A stretch of DNA of 64,000 bases, from the NCBI GenBank assembly GCA_014218235.1, contig CM024755.1, positions 97,382,948 through 97,446,947 on the forward strand, in the 5' to 3' direction. A program made the position numbers and the translations under genes. Of the stretch, positions 56,896-64,000 are shown piece by piece. This DNA is from Colocasia esculenta (Eukaryota; Streptophyta; Magnoliopsida; Alismatales; Araceae). Every line of letters starts with the position of its first letter. Position 1 is the stretch's first letter. Below the pieces are notes generated by a model that ran no database searches, was not told the origin of the DNA, and worked only from the letters and a program-made list of their open reading frames with translations.

Positions 56896-59295
56896 TCAAC
56901 TAAGAGGTCTGGTTATGCATGCTTCTAGTGTTTTGGTTATCCAATTATTGGTATTTGATGTGCATGGCAATGACAGGTGGAGCCAGTGCACTTGTTACGC
57001 TCATGGTGCGTATCGCTCATGAGGTGGGCATGTTATATGCGGTTAATGTGTTATGTACATAATCGGCTTAGTGTTTACGTAGTATGTGTGGTGCGTTGGC
57101 ACCCATAGCACTCTTGGAGCATGCTGTCCATGTGTTGGACATATTGTTTATGTGAAAGATGTGTGGTGCACCTGGCTGGTGTATTATACACGTGGTGTCT
57201 ACGTGGTTTGAATGTCGTGCATGTGGTTTGTGTGTGCATGGCATATCGCATGTCATTGTGTTTATTGTATCTTAATTATTGTGGTTATTCCGTGTTATTG
57301 TGGCAGTGAGGTTCACGCTTGAGCCTAGCCTTGATCCTTTAGGATCTTTTAAAGATTATCTTTGATGGATAATTAGTAAAGTATAAGTATGATTATTACG
57401 TGATTATTATGTTCTGTGTTTAGTGTGGCAGTGGAGGTCACAAGGTGACTGATGACAGACTGTGGTGTTATTATTAATGTGGTTTATGTGTGTGATTGTG
57501 TAGGTTAGCTTGTGAGTCACTGGGTGACTGGAACAAACTATTCCTAACATATATAATGTGATTGGTAATAGGAAGTGTTTGTGTATATATCGTGGCTTGA
57601 GCTTGCCGAGTGTGGTGGTCCGGCGCCTGTTCCGGAATGCCTCTCTAGTTGGGTAACCCAGGTTCTTTGTGATCTAGGCATGTGTACTTGTTCTGCTTGG
57701 GGTTGGTCCTGGTACTGTGTGTACCGTCGAGGTCTGTGTCGTCTTCCTGGACACCCTCACTCCTTTGTTTGAGTTGTACGTCCAGCTGAGGGAAAGATGA
57801 CAGTGGGCGGCGACTAGTGTTTGTGTGTATGCAGTCGCTTGTAGCGCACTCGTAGTTGGGGGTACGGACACTAGTAGTCAACACTGGTCCCCAGCTAGTC
57901 CGTTTTTCCAGTGCCTCACTTTAGGGTGCTCCGGCCAGAGACCTTAGAGGTGCTAGGCATGGGCCTGTAGCTGTGTGTCTGCAGGTGTGGTGTTAGTTGG
58001 TCTCCACAGTTGTTTGACTTGTTCTCGTGGAGCGGCAGTTAGACCTTTCGTCCGTGACTGCGACATTGAGATGTAGTTCTTGTGTTGTGTTGTCCGGGTT
58101 GGACACTGGCCTAATCAGCCAGTAGTTCGTTCCCGTGTGGTGGCGTCGTCCCTTTCCGACTCGTGCTTAGCTACCAGTTGTGCCTCGTGTGTTTGTCACT
58201 TGTATTTGAGGTTTGACCCATTGAGGTATGCCCAAGTGTTGGCCTAGTTGTGACTGTGGTTCTAGTTTGTGGTGGCACAGTCTTGGTTATGGTAGGTGAG
58301 TGTTGACTCACCAGATATGGTTTGACTCGCTTTGGTGTGCCCTACTGTGGCACTGGTTTACTTGTGGTCTTTGTAGTGGTACCTCGTGTTGGTAGGTACC
58401 TATACCCCATGTGGGTAATGGTTTGTGGTAGTACGCTGTGTACTAACCTTTTTAGGTGTTGACCCAGAATTTGTGTTTCGTGGAGACCGTGTGGTATGAC
58501 CTTCCACTCGTTGTGTTTTACCCTTTCTGGGGTATGCTTCTGTATATGGTTTTGGTATGTGATGGATTGGCCGATGTAGCCAGTCCTGCCGCTCTGTGTG
58601 TGGTTTTCGTCGTACCGTGGTTTAGGGCATAATGGACCAGCTCTTGGTAGCAGTCCAGATACCCAAATGTTTAAGGTTTGCCTGTGAGGCTTGAGGCCTA
58701 GGCATTTCACTCAAGGAGTGGACTAGTGGTGTGGTGCTAGTCCTGTTGCTCTTTCTTACTTTCCGAGGTTGTGTTCAGTTAATGTATTTATATTTAATTG
58801 AAATTTATATACAAATGTTGTGAGCATGAAATGGTTTGGCTATTGGTGTTGCCAGTGAGACTCTTTGTAGTTCAGATGTCCGTGGTTTCAGTGTTGTTTT
58901 AGGTAGCCCCTACTGAGCCTGTGACTTTTGAGACTCACTCCCCTCTAGTTCTTTCCAGGGTCTACCGTTTGTGCAACTTGCGAAGGCGTTGCGGCAGACT
59001 TGTACCACCATCAGTAGTGCTAGTAGGGTGGTGTGAGCTCGTGCACCCTCGGGGTATGCCCTAGGTAGTTGTACTTTTTAATTGGACATGTAATAATATA
59101 ATGGGACAGTTGTAAATTGTTATATGCAAATATGAGCACATGTACTTTCTTGTGTTTTATACTATGTAATTGTCTTTTATATTTTTACTGGACGCTTGTG
59201 TGAGATATCCCTTGCGAGACTTTGGTCCGTTCGCAGGAGGCAGATCTGGATATGGAGCCTTAATGGGCATAAGTATTCCGGTCTGTCACAGTGGG

Positions 59296-60307
59296 TGTGC
59301 TGCCAACTCTTCGTTGGTTCTCTGTTGTGCATGGCGTTGGTGAGTCTAGAAGCCGATGGCGGAGTCTCCTGTCGGTTCGTCCGGTGACAGTGAGGCTTAT
59401 TGGCTTGTTGGTACTCGACCACGTGGTTTGTTGATGTTGTGAGGTGTCCGACTTCGGCTTAACCTCAGACGTCTCCCGTGTTTCTGTCGTGGTGTGCCAC
59501 GTTGTGGAGTGTGTGACTCTCAGTTTCTGTGGCTCCGCGTGTGTTTGGTGTCCTTGTCAGACCACGAGGAAGGTCTGGGTGAGACCTATTGGTGACAGTG
59601 GATGCCGTTTTCGTGTGTTGAGGTTTCTCTACGTGCGTTTGCTGTCCCTGTTGGACCGCGAGGAAGGTCTGGATGAGACCTAGCAGTGACAGTGGATGTT
59701 GTTCCGTGTGTTGCGGATTTTCCACGAGCACGATGTTGCTCAAGTTCTCGTTGCTCGCGTGGTTTCTCTACTGGGCCGGTGACCGATGCTAGCTGTTGCT
59801 TGTAGCATGAGGTCGTTCCTCTGAGACTTGTGGTTGGTTCTCAGGTGTTTCTTATGTTGATGTCGGCAACCACGTTCTCTGTCGGGTTTTGGCGCCGACA
59901 GAGTAGGTTGCTGGTCGGATGGTCCCAACAGTGGGGTTTGTTAGGGGCTGCAGCCATGTGGTTTTTGTTTGGCATTTTTCTACTGTTAGGGCTGGTTTTG
60001 GCATTGCTCGAAACCTGTGGGGTTGTCGTCCCGATTGGACGCCCCACGTGTGGCTGGAGTGAGCCGTTGGGTTTTCGGTTCTGTGCCTCCCGTGTGTTTG
60101 GGGCCCGTTGTGTGCAATCCATTGATTTTCCGGCTTCGTGTGCCCGCGCGCATTTAGTGGTGTGGTTGTTGCCACGACGAAGTTGTGTTGAGACTTAGTG
60201 GCTTATTCGCATTGGTCTTACGTTTGCTCCCTATGTTTCGTTTCGTGCCTCGGGATCATTTGGGCTTTTCATAATTTCGAGGACGAAATTGTTTTAAGGG
60301 GGTAGAA
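59296..60307 (+). other. C2 interior, right part, with polypurine tract
   Basis: T+G-rich non-coding DNA collinear with the inverse of C1 2175-1138. It ends with the block TCGAGGACGAAATT (60277-60290) and the tract TTAAGGGGGTAGAA (60294-60307), which primes plus-strand synthesis. Confidence 0.75.
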
Positions 60308-60369
60308 TGTAAGACCCAATTTCCCGGCTTTCGTCCACTGTCGTGGGATGACTGGCCACTAACACGTCC

Positions 60370-60645
60370 TGGTTGGGTGACGCGTTGGTGTCGCGTCGGG
60401 GTGCCCAACGTGACAGTCGTCCGTGTCGCGGCAAGCTTGTGGGTCACGTTCGTGTCGCGCTCGGTCAACGGGTCACGACTGCTTTATGTCGCTTCGGTCG
60501 TCTGATGCCTGTCAGGTTGGCAGGCATGTCAGTAAGGCCTGTCGTGTTGTCACGGCGCCCTTGGGGGGTGCGTTCTTGTCGCAGTCTGTTGATCCGTCGC
60601 ATTAAGTTTGTTAACGTGACAGGGCGGTCCGTCATGTTCTAGGTG
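60370..60645. repeat. CGCG palindromic-motif island (C2 3' LTR, proximal)
   Basis: GTGTCGCGTCGGGG, TGTCGCGGC, GTGTCGCGCTC and others alternate with inverse words. Counterpart of 44970-45265. Confidence 0.7.
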
Positions 60646-61019
60646 TCGGGGGCTTAAGGTGCTGGCCGGGTACCCCTTCCCCCTCTCTCTCCTGTTCTTC
60701 CCTTTCCCCTCTTCTCCGGTGTTGGGGAGGCTCCCCTCCGGCGATCCAAGCGTGGAGCAGCCGACAAGCTCGTGCGGAGTGGCGGAGCGGCGTCGTGGAG
60801 TGAGGAGGGGGTGGCCGTGCGTCGTGAAGGGCCCTACGGGGTTCGGTTCTTCGTTAAAGGTAGGGATTTCTTGTGCGCTTCTCGATCCGGGTGAATTGGG
60901 AGCCCCTCGTAATTTGTAGATAGCTTTACAGCTTTCCCCATGATCCCCTCCCCGTGTGTGAATGTGTATATCTTCGTGGGCGGCCTGGGATTGAGGATCC
61001 CGCTGGTCTGCCTCCCGGC

Positions 61020-61275
61020 TGATGTCACGACGGCTCGACGCGTCGCGACAATAGCGGAGGCGTCCGCCCGGTCGGGCGCGACCTTATCGCCACGCAGTTG
61101 GCGATCACGATAAGGCTGTCATGCTGTGCTTCCCGGTCGCGACAGGATTTCTGTGGCGGCACTTTTTTGGGTCGCGACAAGGTTGCTATCGCGACTCCTT
61201 GTCCCGTCGCGAGAGGGCTGTCGCGGTGCCCTCCCCGTCACGGTGGCATAACGATGGACTATGGGGGCGCGACAG
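61020..61275. repeat. CGCG palindromic-motif island (C2 3' LTR, distal)
   Basis: GCGTCGCGACAATAG, GGTCGCGACAGG, GGGTCGCGACAAGG, CTATCGCGACTCC and CCCGTCGCGAGAGGG. Less decayed than the copy at 45640-45910. Confidence 0.75.
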
Positions 61276-63084
61276 CACCTGTGTTGCCTTGGGTGTTTTC
61301 CATGGCCCCAGTTGTGTGTCGATGTGTGCCCCAAGGTAGGCCTTACCCTTAGGACCTTATGGTAGGGAACGCAGCTGGTTGTCTTCCTGTGTTCAGTGAC
61401 CGAAGGTGACATCTTCGTGGCTATGTCCTGGCAGTGATGCCAAGAGGGTCGTGACTGTCTAATAAGCGATTATTAGCAGAGCGACGAGTTTTTGTGCTAG
61501 CTGCTAGTGTTTTGAGGCTTCGGCTTTTCCATACATGTTTGGTTGGCCGACGACCCTTTTGAGGGTTTGTGCGTGCCTCTCGCTTGCTGGGCTTGTCTTG
61601 GGTCACAAGCCAGCAGTTCGGCGTGGTTTTGTTGTGCTTGCCCCACCTTTCGCTCAGTGCTTGGCACTTGAGGGCTTGTCCCATTCAGAGGTTGTCTCCG
61701 TTTTCTGGGACCCCCGTCCTCGGGAGCCTGTTGAGGGAGTACTCCGGGCTACGAGCAAGCTCGAGTTGGCAACCGACAGAGCAGACTCTGGAGTTGAGGG
61801 GAAAATGAGGTTTGGACAGCGGCGCTGAGTCGTTTATAGAGCTCTCTTGTCTGGGTCTGGGACGTCGAGGGGTTCAGAGTGCTTTCCTGGCGCAGACCAG
61901 ACAGTCCTTTGTCTCACTGCCTCACTCTACGTTTGTCCTGGAGCCGCGTAGGGAGGTCAGGCATGGGGCCGCAGCTTGGCCAGGCTGCGGTGTTGCATGT
62001 GTTGTGTGTTCTTGGCAGTTCTGTCTCGCTCTTCCGGGGAGGTTAGAGGCGAGAGCCGGCTGGTGAGCGAAGAGAGTGTGGACGACGCATCCCCCTCTTA
62101 GCTGCCAGTGGCGGTGACTTGGTTGCTGTTGTTGTGACGGCGTTTCCTCACGACGTTTCTAAGTGTTATCCATTGCCCTAGCTTGCACGGCGGTTATAGC
62201 CTGGCCATGCCTAGTTTCCGTGGGCGTCGTTGGTCTGGCCTTGTGCAGACCCGTGCTTCTAGTGGTTTCTGCTTCGGTGTTCACTCTGTTCTGTAGTCCC
62301 ATTCTTGGGTGCCAGTCCGTAGTGGCACCGGCGAGTGTGGTTTCCCGACCTAGTGGTTTGTCTAGGGTCCGAGGTGGTTGTGCTTGTGGGCCCTCGACCT
62401 TGTGGAGGTCTTGAGGTGGCCGTGCTTGAGGTAAGACGTCGTTCTCACTTGGTTGTTCTGTGATCTCGGTAGGCGTGCTGAGGGTTGCTTCCGCTGTGTG
62501 CCCAACTCCGTTGGTTTCTGCGGGAGTCGTGTGTGTGTCACGACCCTAGGTTGGTGGTCGTGACGTTGCACTGTTCTGTTCCGCTGCTTTGTAGTACCCT
62601 GCTGTAGGTGTTTCCCGCTTTACAACTTTCTAGGGTAGTTTCCTATTTTCGGAGTTCTTGCTGCTCTGGCCGGTGAGGGATTGGTAATCCCTACGGGGCC
62701 TTGTTCGCGAGGCTCACCCCCCCTACTTCCTTCAGCTAGGGTTTCTCGTCACGAGAGCTCGATGTCGGACGGGTTGCGGAGGCGGTCGAGGTACTGTGTG
62801 TTGTTAGCAGCAGTGAGAGCTGAGTGTGGTGAGCTCTTGTAGCTGAGTGAGCTGAGAGTTGTGTTTTGCAAGTCCTCGGGGTATGCACCTTTCTTCTTGT
62901 ACCTGTACTTTTGCTTGGGACACGTTGTACAGACTTTTGTATATTGTACATATTGTTATAGTTATTTAAATTCAGTACATATCTCACTAGACTATTTCTT
63001 ATAACCCTTCCAGGTCTTTGGATCCGTGGGTAGTGACGTGAACTTCGGGGCCCTAGCGGGGGTCCGAGGGGTCGGGTCGTTACA

Positions 63085-63089
63085 ACGAC
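63085..63089. other. Target-site duplication ACGAC, right copy (C2)
   Basis: It directly follows ...CGTTACA. The PMD frame continues from the next base. Confidence 0.85.
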
Positions 63090-64000
63090 GCATGCATCGT
63101 AGATGAACTGCAAGTTCCTACTGCTACTGAGTGACCTGAGGCAAGTAGGTCGGTATGCGTGGGGTGCCGCAGTGCTAGGACATATCTTCTCTCTCCTTCC
63201 TAGCAGCTCGCGGCGGTCTCAGAGCACCCAGGGGCTTCACCCCCTTTCTTCAGGTATGCAACTTTCATTAATGCTCATCATTTGACTTAAAATGTGCCTG
63301 ACTGACATGTGTTCTCTTGTCTTTATAGATCTAGGGCTACACCCGCTTTTCCTTGGGATGCGGGGTATAGACAAAGGGGAGCCAAGCCATGGTACCCCTC
63401 ATGGCCCGGTGGGAGGTGACGCCGGATCCGAGGGTTACGGATCGGCACGTCGAGGACGTTCGGGTGTGACTAGACCTCTTCCCCCATGATCAGGTAAAAT
63501 CCTCAACTTACACTCTTCTGCTTTTATCTGGTATTTGATTTGACTTGACTTGACTGGCCAGTGTTCTTCCTTCCTTTTAGGTGGTGTGGACCCTTATAGG
63601 GGGGAGGCAGATGCTTCTTACCCAGCCATGGTGGCGGGGCATTCTCTCTTCGATTGCCACATGCTACTGCTCTGCCTGGGGACCTGCGAGCCCCTCTTCT
63701 TGGAGTTGGTGGTACGAACTCTGGTTTGGCACCAACCGGCCCTAAAGGTACCTTCTCTGGGGAGAGAGGGACACTCACGCCGCTGCTTCTATATCGAGGA
63801 TAGGGACTGGGGCGAGGAGCACGACAACACCGTCGCCTACTAGAGGGACGGAGGGGAGTAGGCCGTGCAGCGCACCGACCTCCAGGACAGCTCGGCGTAC
63901 CTGGAGGACTATCGAGTACGCTACGCTGGGCGACTCCGGCTGGACCGGTGCGTGGTGAGTGATCTTCCCTACCAACAACTTGGTAGGGCTGATGGCGGAG
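63090..64000 (+). pseudogene. Plant mobile domain (PMD) gene, 3' part (runs off the window)
   Basis: The exon 2 remainder (63090-63254) continues the frame of 44903 with NCKFLLLLSDLRQVGRYAWG, AAVLGHIFSLL and SSRRSQS, the central PMD region. Intron 2 is 63255-63328 (GTATGC...TTTATAG), exon 3 is 63329-63493, intron 3 is 63494-63580 (GTAAAA...CTTTTAG) and exon 4 is 63581-63954, with MLLLCLGTCEPLFLELVVRTL and HQPAL matching the PMD C-terminal pattern. A donor GTGAGT follows at 63955. All exon joins keep one frame. Stops at 63100, 63487, 63841 and 63859 show decay. Confidence 0.82.

Larger units (their letters stand above)
50730..59290 (+). mobile_element. Family D non-autonomous LTR retrotransposon nested in C2
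   Basis: LTRs at 50730-53989 and 56079-59290 enclose only 2.1 kb of interior with no gag or pol domain. A primer site TGGTATCAGAGC begins at 53992. The pre-LTR block TCGAGGACGA is at 56046-56055. The LTRs (3.26 and 3.21 kb) are longer than the interior, an extreme LARD-like form. The insertion interrupts the family C interior exactly where C1 is continuous. Confidence 0.9.
56079..59290 (+). repeat. 3' LTR of D
   Basis: It starts TGTAACATCG and ends GTCTGTCACA. It is nearly collinear with the 5' LTR, with scattered differences, mostly C/T or G/A. It includes the CGCG islands 56230-56430 and 56770-56895 and the donor-like site at 56627. Confidence 0.9.
44904..63084 (+). mobile_element. Family C LARD-like element, copy C2, inside the PMD exon
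   Basis: The 5' LTR is 44904-47736, primer site 47739-47749, interior 47737-60307 (of which 50730-59295 is element D and its duplication), purine tract 60294-60307 and 3' LTR 60308-63084. Without D the interior is about 4.0 kb, as in C1, and equally devoid of retroviral domains. ACGAC duplications flank it and the PMD reading frame continues across it. Confidence 0.9.
60308..63084 (+). repeat. 3' LTR of C2
   Basis: A 2.78-kb LTR from TGTAAGACCC to GTCGTTACA, with CGCG islands at 60370-60645 and 61020-61275, an initiation-like pyrimidine tract near 60680-60720 and donor-like AAAG|GTAGGGATT at 60860. It has the best-preserved LTR start of the three C LTRs. Confidence 0.92.

Overview
This window looks like transposon-rich nuclear DNA of a flowering plant. 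The evidence is chromovirus-type Ty3/gypsy polyproteins, Ty1/copia remnants, an L1-like LINE, a Cassandra TRIM carrying a 5S rRNA-derived LTR segment, a plant mobile domain (PMD) gene, and initiator-Met tRNA primer-binding sites (TGGTATCAGAG...). I cannot name the species. I see no intact host gene and no tRNA, CRISPR array or bacterial-type operon. Nearly every base belongs to nested, decayed retroelements. I use family letters A to F for elements that share LTRs in this window; they are not database names.

Layout: 1-5322 is a minus-strand, non-coding, LARD-like element (C1). 5440-8690 holds a gypsy gag remnant and a long LTR (family E). 8700-11560 is a broken L1-like LINE. 11661-13603 is a copia gag-integrase fragment, cut by LTR F. 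A complete minus-strand chromovirus (A1, 14537-25058, target duplication GCATC) sits inside LTR F. A minus-strand D-like LTR follows (25979-28170). Next is a second, plus-strand family A copy (A2, 28195-37476). Its middle is replaced by an E-LTR piece and a copia gag/LTR piece, and its 3' LTR carries a Cassandra TRIM with a 441-bp tandem duplication across the junction. 37477-38812 is a minus-strand copia start.

39.4-64 kb is a locus with two related decayed plant genes, a DUF7745-like gene (42.1-43.25 kb) and a PMD gene (43.785 kb to beyond the right edge). One PMD exon is split by an 18-kb insertion: element C2 (44904-63084, target duplication ACGAC), which itself contains element D (50730-59290, target duplication GCGGG/GTGGG). 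C1 preserves the unoccupied D insertion site, which independently confirms the nesting.

The most unusual signal is a layer of short palindromic motif islands inside the LTRs. One dialect (GTCGCGWTCTG and its inverse) recurs in the otherwise different LTR families C, D and E. A second dialect (TTGACGTTAAC/GTCAAC) recurs in family A LTRs and around and inside introns of the DUF7745/PMD locus. Other notable points are two GT-AG intron-like insertions in the family A gag, and a splice-donor-like site downstream of the apparent promoter in LTRs of families A, C, D and E.
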